In this document: positions 42,870 through 55,729 of the stretch, one piece after another | Layout: the number at the start of each line of letters is the position of its first letter | Numbering within the stretch: the first letter of the stretch is position 1 | DNA from: Branchiostoma floridae | Taxonomy: Eukaryota; Chordata; Leptocardii; Amphioxiformes; Branchiostomatidae | Assembly (NCBI RefSeq): GCF_000003815.2 | Contig: NC_049990.1 | Coordinates: 11,685,549-11,749,548 of the forward strand | Reading direction: 5' to 3' | DNA: 64,000 nt | Notes under the pieces: model-generated | The model's input: the letters and a program-made list of their open reading frames with translations, nothing else | The model's database searches: none | Told to the model about the DNA's origin: nothing | Made by a program: the position numbers and the translations under genes

Positions 42870-45240
42870 GGTGAGATAGTGGTTTTGCATGAGATTAAAA
42901 TGTTATACGAGTCATAGCTGTTCATTTTTGTATATTAAGTTTTGCTTCTTACAATATGTAATGATATGCCTTGACAGGGCGGTTTTGGAATTCAACAAAG
43001 TAGAATTTGATATGGTAAATGATTCAGAATTAAAATAAATGTTTACCGATGTTTCTGACAACGATTTTCTTCCTCTGATAAGCAATGGTATTCTTGGACA
43101 TGTAACTAATTCTTTTGGATTCTGATTTGAAGACGACCACGTTAACGATAAAGAAATGACACAGAGATAGGGATTTCCGTACACTGGGCACGGGAGACTT
43201 TGAACGTATACTAACTGCGACGTCATAATGCTATGTCACTCGGTCTGTTGCTCTCCTGAATTGCCTTAGAAATAAATCTCTCGTCTTTATATTCTGTCTT
43301 ACCTGACAGACAGTTACACAGCTGTCCGTTCACATCACACAACATTGTTTCTAGTACTTTATCTCGGTCTGTTGCAGTTCACATTATCAAATTTAACGAA
43401 TTACCGGAAACCGTCTGAGAATAATAATCATGGCACAATATAGACTAATACATGCCGGTACATACAGCAACCATTGCGTTGTATCTAGCTTGTTGCAAGT
43501 GACGGACTAAAATGCAACATCAGCTTGCATACATAATATTTGTAAGGTCCCGTTGATGTATTACTCCAAATTACGGCCCAAAAAAGTAAGCGGCTGCACG
43601 GAGGTGTTTTTTTAGCGATGAGAATTTTCCTTTTATCCAGCCCAACTGATCTCTAACGTTAGATTGGTGAAAGTTTCTTTCTACTTCAAGAAATTAGCAG
43701 GCAATGTTCGGTAGCTGCGGTCTGGGTCGGAGGCACACAGTTCTGAGTTGTGCAGTCCCCGTTGCGGTGTGTACTAACTTCATGCATGTTCTAATTGTCA
43801 TATAAGACTGAATGTTTAGCTGTTGTCGTAAAATTTTTACAAGACAAAACGTAAATGAGCGCAACAAAGAATAAATAGAATAAACGTATTTCAAGTGCGT
43901 TCATTTTGTACGCGCCCATGTGAAACACGTATTTTTGCATGCCATTACTCCCAATGCAGTTAAAAACTCATCAATGAGACCGTACGTGCGTCTGTATGGG
44001 ATTTCCACCATTCGTAAATCCGCACATGGTTTGATTTGGACCGTCGTCGTCTGAGTCAATTACATTACTTGTATATTCTTTGATACACATAATAGACTAG
44101 ACAATACGTATTTGTGTCTGTAAAGTCAAATACTAGTAATGCAGACAATACGTGTACATCAGTCCATAAACTGGCGTCAGTATTTCCATAGTTGTAGCAG
44201 CGCAATCTTGGCTGTACGCGGCTCTGCTCCGGTCTGGCATTTTCCTCTCATGGCCTTGCTCCTTAGGGCGACGTTGTTCCGGATTTTGCATGGCTCCCAG
44301 CCTTGGTCCCGTTGTTGCAATTTGCATACGGGCGTCCTTCCCCACAGTGATACAGCTCGTCTTCCAGCGCAAGCCATCAGCGACGTCCGTTGCGGCGGGA
44401 AGAGTCGGTCTTGCCCGTGTGTATCTCTCTTGCCCGACCTGTGCAGAGATTGAGAGAGAACATGCACACGTATATCAACTTGAACGCTCTAGCCGATTGA
44501 AATATCCAAGCTATTTCAAAATGATACTTCGCTTTTGAATAAGAATAAGAATTATAAGAAATAGAGTAAGAATAATAAGAAATGTAATAATATATCCCTT
44601 TAGAAGGAATCAAATTGAATACATATCTGTTTTGAAAATGAGATATATCATTACAGTTTAGCAGTTCCGTAGCCCTATTGTGTTCTACTGTTACACACAA
44701 TGTCCGAAATCTGGGACGGAATCCTCGGGAGACAACCCAAACGACGTTGTTTTCCGGACACTGCATACCACAAGATATATCCCATTTTTAAAACAAATAT
44801 ATATACTGACAAAAAGAACAGGTCAAGTGCATTTACGTACAAATTAAAAAAGTACGAAGCTAACAATTTGATAATCTTTACTGACAAAAAGAACAGGTCA
44901 AGTGCATTTACGTACAAATTAAAAAAAAAAGTACGAAGCTAACAATTTGATAATCTTTGATAAACTACTAATTTGTATACCTGGCTCTGATCAAACCTGT
45001 TGACTTCGTGGCAGCAGGTGTTATTGATCATCAGAGACCAGCTCAAGACCCATGGCGTGGCTTTTTTCCTCTCTGTCTGGCAGCGAAATGACTGCTTGGC
45101 TGGGAGTCGGCTTGGCCTTTCATCTGCATTACGCAATATGAACACTAGGCAGTAAATGCCATTGCTCAGCAACCATGGGTTATTCCATAGTGAAGACGAG
45201 GGAAAGGGACGATATTCGATAAACGATATTCAAATCCCTG
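42870..45240. other. No recognised gene
   Basis: Overlapping frames on both strands at 44139-44467 are unusually GC-rich for the neighbourhood but match no family I know and have no clear splice context. A 78-bp direct repeat (ctgacaaaaagaacaggtca) lies at 44805 and 44881. Confidence 0.4.
44692..44790. repeat. Dispersed repeat, copy 1 (other copy 52755-52846, inverted)
   Basis: gtccgaaatctgggacggaa, gagacaacccaaacga, ccggacactgcatacca and gatatatcc match the reverse complement of the 52.8 kb sequence (tgcagtgtctgg, tttgggttgtctcc, agatttagga). Confidence 0.65.
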
Positions 45241-45289
45241 TCGAAATCATCGAAACTGGACCGGACTCTTATTTTCCGACTTTCCCGAC

Positions 45290-45893
45290 AAAAACGGCAG
45301 ACGTGAGGTCAGGGCTGTAGGATTTGTTGAAACCAGGAGTAGGATGATCATGAAAAAAAGGGACGACGAAGAACAGAGATGAGATGAAGCGACAGGTGGT
45401 TGACAAGTCACGCCTGGCCGAGGAACTGGCCGCTTTGAACAAACCGCCGACCTAATAGCTAACCAGAGGAAGCCACAGAACAACTCCAGGACCAACATCG
45501 TGCCAGCGAAAATATGAAGGTGGGTTTCACCCAGATCATTATTACCGATTTTGAACTACTGTTGATTGTTTACCCAGATGTTCTGTTCGCGAAAATATCG
45601 TGTTGAGGCTTATCCGCAAAGAACGTTGGAGAAGCAAAATTTATTCTTGATTTCTACGGAAACCTAACTGTTCCATACAAAAGTGCTTCGTTAGGCTTTT
45701 AAAACATTGAAATGTCTCTCAAGAATATTCCTGCATGTTTGAATGACCAGTTCCTCGGCCAGGCGTGACTTGTCAACCACCTGTCGCTTCATCTCATCTC
45801 CGCTCTTAGTCGTCCCTTTTTTCATGATCATCCTGCTCCTGGTTTCAACCCATCCTACATAGCAGCCCTGACCTCACGTCTGCCAATCTGACA
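45290..45893. repeat. Large inverted repeat of a dispersed family
   Basis: 45290-45430 (ggcagacgtgaggtcagggc, aggatgatcatgaaaaaaag, ggttgacaagtcacgcctgg, ccgaggaactgg) is repeated in inverse orientation at 45745-45893. Arms are about 145 bp, very similar, with a loop of about 315 bp. Further copies are at 47795-47940 and 52430-52545, so the family is dispersed. Function unknown; possibly LTR or foldback-element ends. Confidence 0.75.
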
Positions 45894-45899
45894 AGAAAA

Positions 45900-47780
45900 A
45901 AATAAAAGAATCACACAAGACATATTCTCCAAACATTCCATTCACGTGATTGCGCGATTTTGTGTAACATACTATATATTAGTTTCCCTGTACAGGGTAT
46001 TGCATGCGAATGATACTAATGTATTACGAATTACGTTACCTCGTGAGGCTTACTTCAACACTTAGAGTTGGATTCAACTATCTTAAGTTAGCTAGTTCTG
46101 CATCAAAGTATTAATTTTATGTTGTTTGGACGTGACGACGAACATTTTTCAGAGGCGGCGGCAGTGAATTTCTTACTTTTAAGGTTTGGGCGAAATATTA
46201 TTGGCCGAATTTTCAGCATGTGCAGCATGGAAGGCGTGACAAGTGGGACTGAGGGTATTCTCCCCGGGAACAGTTTGAACTATTGACCCCTTGAAACGCT
46301 ATTTCCTGCATTGTGGTGAGAAAATTTGGCTAGCAGACAAAGCTACGCATAATAACATGAGTGAAGAAATACACATGTGCACAGGCGTTATAGTAATACG
46401 TTTTTGAGGGTATTCTAGTGCGTTGACATGTGATATGACAGGGCAGCGTAACTGTAAATACTAACAAATTTCACGTAACTCTACTGTACAGTGTGGCATG
46501 CAAGTTGATTGTTTATAAACTACACTAGCTGACCTGAGCTGTTCCCACGCCCTTAATGTCACTGTTATTAACCTTCCCTGTGATGTGAGAAACATAATCC
46601 CGATGCAGCTGTGCGGCTAACTGACAGGTGGGTGACGACTCGTAGTGACCCGTAGTAAGCTGCGACGTGATTCTCTGTAATTGAAACTACCAACTGCGCT
46701 CTTCTGACAACTCAAACATTTTAAGGGACAGTTCGTTATATTATTTACATTCCATTTTCTTTGCTATGAGAGGGAAACGATTGTGGTCACACACTAACCC
46801 TTTACATACACGTATCAGAACACTTGCGATAATTAGACCTGACCAGAACGTCAAATTAACGCGTTAACGGTGAATCACGGTGAGTCACGGACACGTTCGA
46901 TCAGAACTCTTGGTGTACTGGAAACGTTTCAACTTTTTTTTGTGTACATTATCATTTTTAACGAGCCAGTCTTTTAACTTGCATCTGCTACCTTTTTATC
47001 TACTGGTTAAAACCCCGATGATCCGTTAATGAATGAATCTTACATACTTAGAAATTACTAGCTGTATAAAACTAGTATAGGCCTTTCCTTTTCGACGGTT
47101 GTCATACAAGCACACCAGGTACCTTCAATGGTCAGAAAATGAACACTTTCCTTGCCGCGTGTAATTTTCACCACGTTTGAAGTCATTTGAACAAGTATTT
47201 ATTGCATGCAATTCTGAGTATATTTGTCTAGAACCCTAGGCCCAACCATATTTTGATCGCAGCTACCGATTGTGCACAGATGGAATGTGACTGCCGATGA
47301 TAACTCGTGCAAGTGTGTCTGATGTTTGAAAAAGACGTAATTTGAGGAAGTAAATCGTTGTTTTGAATAGCAAAATTACGGGTAAATAGTGACGCTACCA
47401 ACAAGGTTATACATATATATATGCCCTGTGACCCCATTGTGTTTTATTGTTTTTAAAAAGTTGGCAAAGAATGTCAGACCTGCCTTTATAGGGATTTTCG
47501 ACGAATGGAATTATGACGTTCACCATGTGGAGCGGACAAAATGTGGCAATAAAAGCGGTACCTAAAATACAACGAGAAAAACTTTAAAATTTACCGAAGC
47601 ATCTGCCTCAGGGTTTCTACGATTGTTCACTACGTGGGGCGTGCAGAATATGGTATTGGAAGCAGGTCTTAAAATTTGCATTAAGCTAACAATGATACGG
47701 GTGAAACCCACCTTCATGCTTTCCTTGGCCTGGGGTGGCGTCAGCTCTGGAGTTGGGGAATTGTGTAGAGGCTGTTGGAA
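45900..47780. other. Non-coding stretch
   Basis: No gene recognised. 46195-46380 is a decayed relative of the left part of the 6.5 kb hAT-like element (gaaacgctatttcctgcatt, aaaatttg). Confidence 0.45.
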
Positions 47781-47794
47781 CTATGGCTTCCTGG

Positions 47795-47940
47795 CTACGT
47801 CGGCGACCGGTTCCTCGGACTTGCCTTGTCGACCACCGGTAGCTTAATCTGATCTCCGCTCCTCGTCGTCCCATCATCCTGCACCTGGTTTTAACCCACC
47901 TGTATCCCCAACCTCGTGTCTGCTGAGTTGACATGTACAA
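47795..47940. repeat. Copy 3 of the 45.3 kb dispersed family
   Basis: Same order as the 45.75 kb arm: ggttcctcgg, cttgtcgaccacc, ctgatctccgctcctcgtcg, tcccatcatcctgcacctgg, ttttaaccca, cctcgtgtctgc. More diverged. Confidence 0.6.
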
Positions 47941-47944
47941 AAAA

Positions 47945-49160
47945 AAGGAATTGCACCAAACTTGAAAGCGTGAACATATTCTCGAAACATAGAAAAACAC
48001 CATAGTTCTAACACAATCTGATCTGTATATTGCACAACCCCACGCAAACTCGACGTGAAACATCTGGAATGTGGATATGGTTACACTGCGTCCCAGATTA
48101 CGGACAACGTCCCAGATTACGGACAAGAAACAATAGCCCCTTCAGATTAGTGCTTGATGGCCGGGGTGCGTGAGAGATGTCGAACCCACAAATTTAAAAA
48201 AAATTAAACAGCCCAAAAGAAGAGAAATTACGAATGTTGCATCGGCATGATGGCCACCATAATGAAAACGTACCTATTAACGTTGATCATACCCATACAT
48301 ACCTTAAGTTTTTTTTACAAGGGAATTGGAGTTTGCTCGTTTTTTGTTCTTGTTATCATTTGTAACGTACTTTTCGTTCCCCTCAAACTGTCCGACTGGG
48401 TCCTTTTATGGACATATGCCGCCGGCGTTAGTCGAACACAGTCACATTAAAAAAAACACCTACCTCGTTTTCTGCCCAAATTTTTAGAAGTACTGTCCTT
48501 GCCTGTTTACTTCCGGCACAAAACATATTGTGGTGATCCGACGAGCGGCAACACGTCTCTAGACTCTATGAAAAAGTCTAGGAGCTACAGCGGACTCCTC
48601 AGCGGTACAATTCCCAAAATAAAAGTGGAAGAACTCCCAGAGACTGGTAGCCTGGATGCTACCCTGATCTCTATAAATTTCATCGCGCGGAGACTCTAAC
48701 TCAGGGGGTTCCCAGGTCTGTTGTAGAGTTTTCTTCGGGCAGGTCGCCCCCTGGAACCGAGGAGTTGGTCTGTGTTATTCTGTAACTGTTTGAGTCCCGC
48801 CTACACACAGAAATTTGGCTAGTATATGCAAATTTCTCGGCCATGATTCGGTAAAAACGATGTAAATACAATTAATATTAATGACTATGCAAAATTTTAT
48901 TTGTCAAGGCGGAAAACTACAGTGACCGGTTGAATGACACATTACGTGCCTAAGATGTTATTGCAAGATTACTTCGCCTGGACGCAGTCCTCAGCGTGAC
49001 GACCCCGGGGTCAACTCTGGGGTTCATGCACCGGTCACGCACATGTCCCGTCAATCAAGCACCCCAAGGCAGGTGTAGCCTATGACACACTAGGAAAAGA
49101 GGCATAAATCGATAGCATATCTCTTTCTCATATGTTGAATAGACCAATCACCCTTTATCA
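47945..49160. other. Non-coding stretch
   Basis: No gene recognised. One end of a TAGCCTGG-family MITE is visible near 48648. Confidence 0.4.
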
Positions 49161-49163
49161 AAA

Positions 49164-50856
49164 GGTACGATTGAAAACAACAATAAAAAGATTTTTAAAA
49201 ATAAGTCGAAAGTTTTTTATAGTAAAATAATTTTAAAGAATAAGTCGAAACCAAGTAAAAAGATTTTAAAAAATTTGTCGAAACCAAGAAAAAAGAATTT
49301 TAAAAAATAAGTCGAAACCAAGTAAAAAGATTTTTAAAAATAAGTCGAAAGATTTTTTATGGTAAAAAGATTTTTAAAAATAAGTCGAAACCAATTAAAA
49401 ATATTTTAGAAAATTAGTCGAAACCAAGTAAAAAGTTTTTTAAAAATAAGTCGAAAGTTAGTAAAAAGATTTTAGCAAATAAGTCGAAACCAAGTAAAAA
49501 GATTTTTAAAAATAAGTCAAAAGTTTTTATAGTAAAAAGATTTTAAAAAATAAGTCGAAAGTTTTTTTATAGTAAAAAGATTTTTAAAAATAAGTGGAAA
49601 CCAAGTAAAAATATTTTTGAAAATAAGTCGAAACCAAGTAAAAACATTTTTAAAAATAAGTCGAAATCAAGTAAAAACATTTTTAAAAATAAGTCGAATT
49701 TTTTTATAGTAAAAAGATTTTAAAAAATAAGTCGAAACCAAGTAAAAAGATTTTAAAAAATGAGTCGAAACCAAGTAAAAACATTTTTAAAATAAATCGG
49801 AACCAAGTAAAAACATTTTTAAAAATAAGTCGAAAGTTTTTTTTATGGTAAAAAGATCTTAAAAAATAAGTCAAAGTTTTTTTTATAGTAAAAAGATTCT
49901 TAAAAATAAGTCGAAAGTTTTTTTTCTGTAAAAAGATTTTAAAAGATAAGTCGAAACCAAGTAAAAAGATTTTTAAAAATAAGTCGAAACCAATTAAAAA
50001 TATTTTAGAAAATTAGTCGAAACCAAGTAAAAAGATTTAAAAAAATAAGTCGAAAGTTTTATAATAAAAAGATTTTTAAAACATAAGTCGAAAGTTAGTA
50101 AAAAGATTTTAGAAAATAAGTCGAAACCAAGTAAAAAGATTTAAAAAAATAAGTCGAAACCAAGTAAAAAGATTTTAAAAAATATGTCGAAACCAATTAA
50201 AAATATTTTAGAAAATTAGTCGAAACCAAGTAAAAAGATTTTAAAAAATAAGTCGAAAGTTTTTTTTATAGTGAAAAGATTTAAAAAAAAAGTCGAAACC
50301 AAGTAAAAAGATTTTTACAAATAAGTCGAAACCAAGTTAAAAGATTTTTTTTGAAAATAAGTCGAAACCAAGTAAAAAGATTTTTAAAAATAAGTCGAAA
50401 CCGAGTAAAAAGAGTTAAAAAAATAAGTCGAAACCAAGTAAAAATATTTTAGAAAATTAGTCGAAACCAAGTAAAAAGATTTTGAAAAATAAGTCGAAAG
50501 TTAGTAAAAAGATTTTAGATAATGAGTCGAAACCAAGTAAAAAGATTTTTAAAAATAAGTCAAAAGTTTTTATAGTAAAAAGATTTAAAAAAATAAGTCG
50601 AAAGTTTTTTTATAGTAAAAAGATTTTTAAAAATAAGTCGAAACCAATTAGTAAGTAAAAACATTTTTAAAAATAAGTCGAAACCAAGTAAAAACATTTT
50701 TAAAAATAAGTCGATTTTTTTATAGTAAAAAGATTTTAGAAAATAAGTCGAAACCAAGTAAAACGATTTTAAAAAATAAGTCGAAAGTGTTTTTATAGTA
50801 AAAAGATTTTAAAAAGTAAGTCGAAACCAAGTAAAAATATTTTTAAAAAATTAGTA
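49164..50856. repeat. 1.7-kb AT-rich satellite with two unit types
   Basis: About 48-50 units, each ending taagtcgaaa. Type A is about 33 bp (aaaccaagtaaaaagatttt, aaaaataagtcg). Type B is about 39-40 bp with agttttttatagtaaaaag in place of accaagtaaaaag. The types are interspersed and larger blocks recur (for example the A-B order near 49360-49560 resembles that near 50410-50620). The only conserved non-AT element is the gtcgaaa/gtcgaaacc heptamer. No spacers or protein frame. Confidence 0.9.
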
Positions 50857-50869
50857 GATAACATCCTGC

Positions 50870-51470
50870 ATGAGTAACTTTGATATAAAACAGCATCCCC
50901 TAATCTTGTTCCCCTGTTTTGGATAACACAGATACATGTATATGTATACAAATTTTAAATCAAGCTGACTTCTGCTGACAAGTGGGAGGAGATGATTTTT
51001 TCTCGATCTCGATCACTAACAGTTACTTGCCCTAATCCACACCGTGAGAAAGCCACCAGATGCAATCCGAAGAAACAGTTGATTGACATTTGAATGACAG
51101 GTCGTGACTTACTCGATATTGCCCGGATTAAGCTTAAGGTGCCCCCAGAGAGACCCCCCAGAGAGACCCGGCGCGGGTCTGGGGGCACGTAGGGGTTACT
51201 ATCTTTTCAACCCTGTAACGTAGGCATTTTTCATCCTACTACAACGAAACTTGGACACAACTTACAGAAGTATATGTACATAACAGCCATCAAGTTATAT
51301 TTAAGGAAATAGATCTAGTCAAAGGTTTGAATGAAATTACGGCCATCACCAACAGTTACTTGCCCTTTAGAAAAACGTTTTGAAATTGCATGATGCATAT
51401 AAATTGAAAGATGTCATTCGAAACAAAGGAAGGTAAGAAGACTTTCGTTGGCTTTTCGTTGTCTTTTACC
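50870..51470. other. Non-coding stretch
   Basis: Nothing coding. A short direct repeat (agagacccc cc) lies near 51148-51170. Confidence 0.45.
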
Positions 51471-51476
51471 CTGGGA

Positions 51477-51831
51477 AACCTGCTCGAGAAGCTTCGCAAA
51501 TAAGAGTCGCAAATAAGAGTTACCGATCCCCTGCCTAACGCGCGCCCTCCCGCCTCTATGCACCCGCCCCACTACCAGCTGGCCCTACTTACGCCGGTCC
51601 CCAAAGAGGCTCGTGTTAGTAGGGGCCAGCTGGTACGAGGGCCGGCGGGTGTTAGGCGGCGGGTGTCCCGTGCGTGCGTGTTGTAGGGATCGGTAAACTT
51701 TGCGTGCCTCGTAGGAGTGGCCAGCTGGTACGAGGGCCGGCGGGTGTTAGGCGGCGGGTGTCCCGTGCGTGCGTGTTGTAGGGATCGGTAAACTTTGCGT
51801 GCCTCGTAGGAGTCTGCGTTTTCCCAGGGTA
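51477..51831. mobile_element. TACCCTGGGAAA-ended DNA element with internal perfect duplication
   Basis: The termini taccctgggaaa and tttcccagggta, plus subterminal gttaccgatccc / gggatcggtaaac, are inverted repeats. Inside, a 95-bp unit is exactly duplicated (51624-51718 and 51719-51813), and ctaccagctggccc / ggccagctggta also pair. GC-rich in an AT-rich neighbourhood. Confidence 0.75.
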
Positions 51832-51839
51832 GTTGTCTT

Positions 51840-53480
51840 TGGGCTTGCTGGTATACTTAGGACTTTTGAAACAGCTCATATCACAACATCATAGGAAATG
51901 TCAAATAATCAATAAGCTAATACATATATAAGATGTGATCTTAACCGCATGGAAATTGTCCGTTTGTCACATGGACTTTCTATATTTGTCAACCTTCACA
52001 GATATAGTCTTTTTGTATACAAACTTTGTAACATGGATATTCTAGATTTGAGAAACCTCGCTGAACTTGTCTGTTTCTGACATGGTTTTTCTGACAAAGT
52101 GACATTTGTCAACCCTCACTAAAGTTGTCCGTGTTTGTGACGTGGAACTTTCTTTCCTCTGCCTCCTTGTTTCAATTGTGAAAAAAAGCGACCACAAAAT
52201 CAACTGACTAAACCCTGATTCAACATTTTCTAAGTTTGTCGAGATATTTACAAAAACGGACTTGTCATGCAATAGGTGTTTTCCACGTATGTTTTATACA
52301 TGTTATGTAGTTGTGGCTGATAGATTTAGTATAGCATGCGCCAGTCCCCACCACAGCCTAAGGAATGTTTGTAGAATATGTCCAAGCTTTCGAGGTTGGT
52401 GTAATTTTTTTTTTGGACATATTTTTTTTTGTCAACTTGGCAGAAACGAGGTCAGGGCAGTAGGACGCTGTCAGGAGCAGGATGATCATGAAGAAGGGAC
52501 GATGAGGAGCGGATATATGAGATGAAGCGATAGGTAAATGCTCTTTACCTGTCCTTTTTGGCCGGGTTGTTAAAGGGTCTTATCATAATGATATTCAAAA
52601 AAATTATTGCAACTAAGGCTTGCAGTAAAAAAAAAAACAATTTCATCATCACGGACGCTTCTAGTTGAATCAAATGTCAAAGTTTGCGCTACCAAAGAAT
52701 TATTTCTGTACGAAGCAGAAACACTGTCACAACGATCGTACAGATACTTTGAAAATGGAATATATCTTGTCGTATGCAGTGTCTGGAAAAAGTGTTTGGG
52801 TTGTCTCCAGAGGATTGCGCCCCAGATTTAGGACTTTGTGTGTAACATTAGAAGGTACGGGTATATCCTATTTTAAAACAGATATAATTCCAATTTGATA
52901 ACTTCAAAAAACATGTATTATTGTATTTCTTTTCATTCTTATTACCTGTTTGAAAAAGCAGGTCTTGATTCTGGTAGGGATGTTTGTGATTCCGGACCGT
53001 TTGCGATCACGTTTGCTATGGGGATAGATATTGTGAGTCATTGTGCTACAGCGCGCATTAGAAGTTTGCAGCAGTTTTGTGGTTTGTTTTAAAAAAATAT
53101 TTACACCCCTTTTTGACAGGAGTAGAGTGGTCCTACTTTATCTGGTAATTCTAAAGCAAACCAACTGGGCAATAAATACCCCTGTCAAGCTGGTCAATTA
53201 GGCACCACTGTGTGCAGGGGTGAATCACTATGTACACATTAGGGATATGAAGCCAGTGGCTGCACAGATCCACAACTAGGAGAAAGAGGAACTGTGACCA
53301 TCCCTGTCACCTCTGTATGGAATGAACCAATACACTAGTATACACATTGGGGATATGTGCCAGGTGCAGGTGTAACAATAGGAAATAAAAATGCAATGGT
53401 GAGGTTACAAGAAGGTGTAGTTTTGGATCTCACTGTTTACCATAGGTAGATATATAAGAACAATGATGGAATAAGTTTGC
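51840..53480. other. No recognised gene
   Basis: Apart from the two repeat copies (52430-52545 and 52755-52846), no coding sequence is recognised. Confidence 0.4.
52430..52545. repeat. Copy 4 of the 45.3 kb dispersed family
   Basis: ggcagaaacgaggtcagggc, aggagcaggatgatcatgaa, gaagggacgatgaggagcgg and gagatgaagcgatagg match the 45.3 kb arm. Homology to the 47.95 kb flank extends it leftward (gaatatgtccaagctttcga). Confidence 0.6.
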
Positions 53481-53489
53481 CAAACGTCA

Positions 53490-54320
53490 AACCCTAACAA
53501 GCGAATAAAAAAAAGTTTGGCCCCCCCAAAAAGTTGCCTTCAGTATGAAATCAAAGTGGCCAGGAAGGTTGAACATAGGACTAAACACACATAGTATGGT
53601 ATACCAACAGTAAGGTGTAGGGACCAGTACATCATATGGGTGCAAAACATTTTTTCTTCTTGGACCATTCCGAAAAAAACAGACCTGAAAAAACAAACAG
53701 AGGAACAGGTTTCGCCAATTACAAAATGGACACACTATGTTGGCAGCCATTTGGGGTCTAACCGGGAGGCCAAGAAGACAACAAGAGCGAAGTCAAGTAG
53801 AGTTTATAGTCAATTGCACCAAGTTTCTACAGTCAAAGGTACAGAGACAGTTAGCCTTCATTACATGGAGATGGGATTTTAAAATGCAATGGGAGTCCAA
53901 TAATCCACCAAACAGATTCCTTTGTAGCAAAATTGACCAATTACCATCATTTTTAGTATTGCCAGTTCTCAAGTTTCCACAGACAATCAGGTCCAGGTTC
54001 AGGTCCAGACCTGGAAATGATCCTCTGGACCTGAATTTTCTATACTGGTCTACTAATTTTCCAACCAACAATAGATTTTTTTTTCTTTCTGTCCTTTCAC
54101 ATCTTATTCTTTGACTTTAGATTCATTTTGGCATTCTATGGCATTAGTTATCTGTTTTCTGGTCCTTTTTTTCAATCTACGGAATATTTGTGCTCATTTT
54201 ACAGCTGCTTTGCACAATTTATTGTGTGGTCGAAAACTTTTTTTTTGGGGGAAATGGCCAAAAATTGGTGCGAGCGCGGATGTCATCCATATAATCAAAT
54301 CAACGTGGCCTAACGTACAC
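53490..54320. mobile_element. GGCCANGTTGATTTG-ended element (copy 4, most complete right end)
   Basis: 53502-53660 duplicates 41686-41845. The right end, gcggatgtcatccatataat, caaatcaacgtggcctaacg, is the inverted partner of the left end seen at 41625. The interior includes ggaaatggccaaaaattggt. Non-coding. Confidence 0.7.
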
Positions 54321-54609
54321 ATGGTTTCAGAATAAATTTGGTGTCCATCCCTTGAAGTTTTAAGGGATATAGAATCAGATTAAGCCATCTCATTAAAGAT
54401 CACGCCAATACTTTGTGCTAGATAGGCATATAAAGACGGCCATTACGGAAAATCTTGTTTTTGTTCATATCTCAGTAACTTACATATGGTAACAAAATAA
54501 TTTTGGTGTCTATCTCACTGTTTTGAAGGGTAAAGAATCAGACTAAACCAGGACAGTGATTTGTTTTAGTTATGATTTTTTTCTACTTGTGTATTCTCCA
54601 ATACTGGTG

Positions 54610-54707
54610 TATTCTCCAAGCAGAGGTCACAGGGATGAGAGGTGAGGGGAGCGATAAAAGTCTTGGCCACTACTAATTCCCGCAACCCAACCTGTGCTTG
54701 GAGAATA
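54610..54707. mobile_element. Small MITE with TATTCTCCAAGCA termini
   Basis: tattctccaagcagaggt pairs with acctgtgcttggagaata; 98 bp. The ends are similar to those of the 30.24 kb hairpin. Confidence 0.7.
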
Positions 54708-55729
54708 ATTCTGTTGTACCAAACAAGCAATGGATGGTGTGAAGTGAAGTGTACCAATAAGGTTTAACATTACATAAGACTGCATATTTTTGGTATAGCA
54801 TCTTGGGAAGTAACTGCCACATTAAAAGACTGTCAATACAATAAAACATTAACTTTATTTTAAACCCCCACCATACCAGTAGTACATGTAACGTTAAAAC
54901 ATAGTGTGTAGCTGTCAGCCATGACAGTGCCATTTTTTAAAATCTATTTCGACATTAAGCTGAATAAGAGTGCAAAGTAGTAAAAACAGGATACATATAC
55001 GTCTGATCTATTTCTTGGGTACATGTATATCTACAATGTTCCCACAGATCATCACTTCTTCTCTGTATGTACGTTTGATATACCTTTAAGTTTAATGCCT
55101 CAATAGTTTTATGACTCAATAGTAACTCAAAAGTAACTGTGACAAATAAGCAGCTCGGTAAATATACAACTTAAACTGTTTCAATAGTATAGTAATAGAT
55201 ACATAACAGTAAAGATGAATGTTAGATCCTGAGAAATTCATTCTATGGACATGCAGTCCTTTGTCAAATGTTATAATTTACTATCTTAAAATCTGAAATG
55301 TTAGACCAGCAATGCATTAAGTATAGGAATGGTAATAGCAAATGATATTAAGTAAAGTATTTTGTGCTTACAAATCCTATTCAGGAAGACAGGTTTCTCT
55401 AAATCTTTTTTTAGTTATTTCATTTTAAATGTTTATTGAAAATGAGACCCTGTACCAAACCCTGGATAAAGCATAGTAAGATGGAAGAAACTAAATATTT
55501 ATACAACTTAAATAGAACTGAGAATGAAAAGTGTCTAGACTCTAGACAACCAGGAAAAATATACAGCAGAATAAATATTCAGAAGAAAAAATAATCAGAA
55601 GAAAACATATTGATGATTATATCATGCTTGTTTGACAGTGTTTCAGATCTCCTTTTTGGCGAAGCCTCAGGGGCAAGCCAAATGGTATATCATTACTGTT
55701 ACTTTAAGTTAGTATCATTCCGAGTATTA

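Noticed and set aside
49164-50856. CRISPR-like regular array
   Set aside because: Units are contiguous with no unique spacers, the host is eukaryotic and the sequence is a simple AT-rich satellite.
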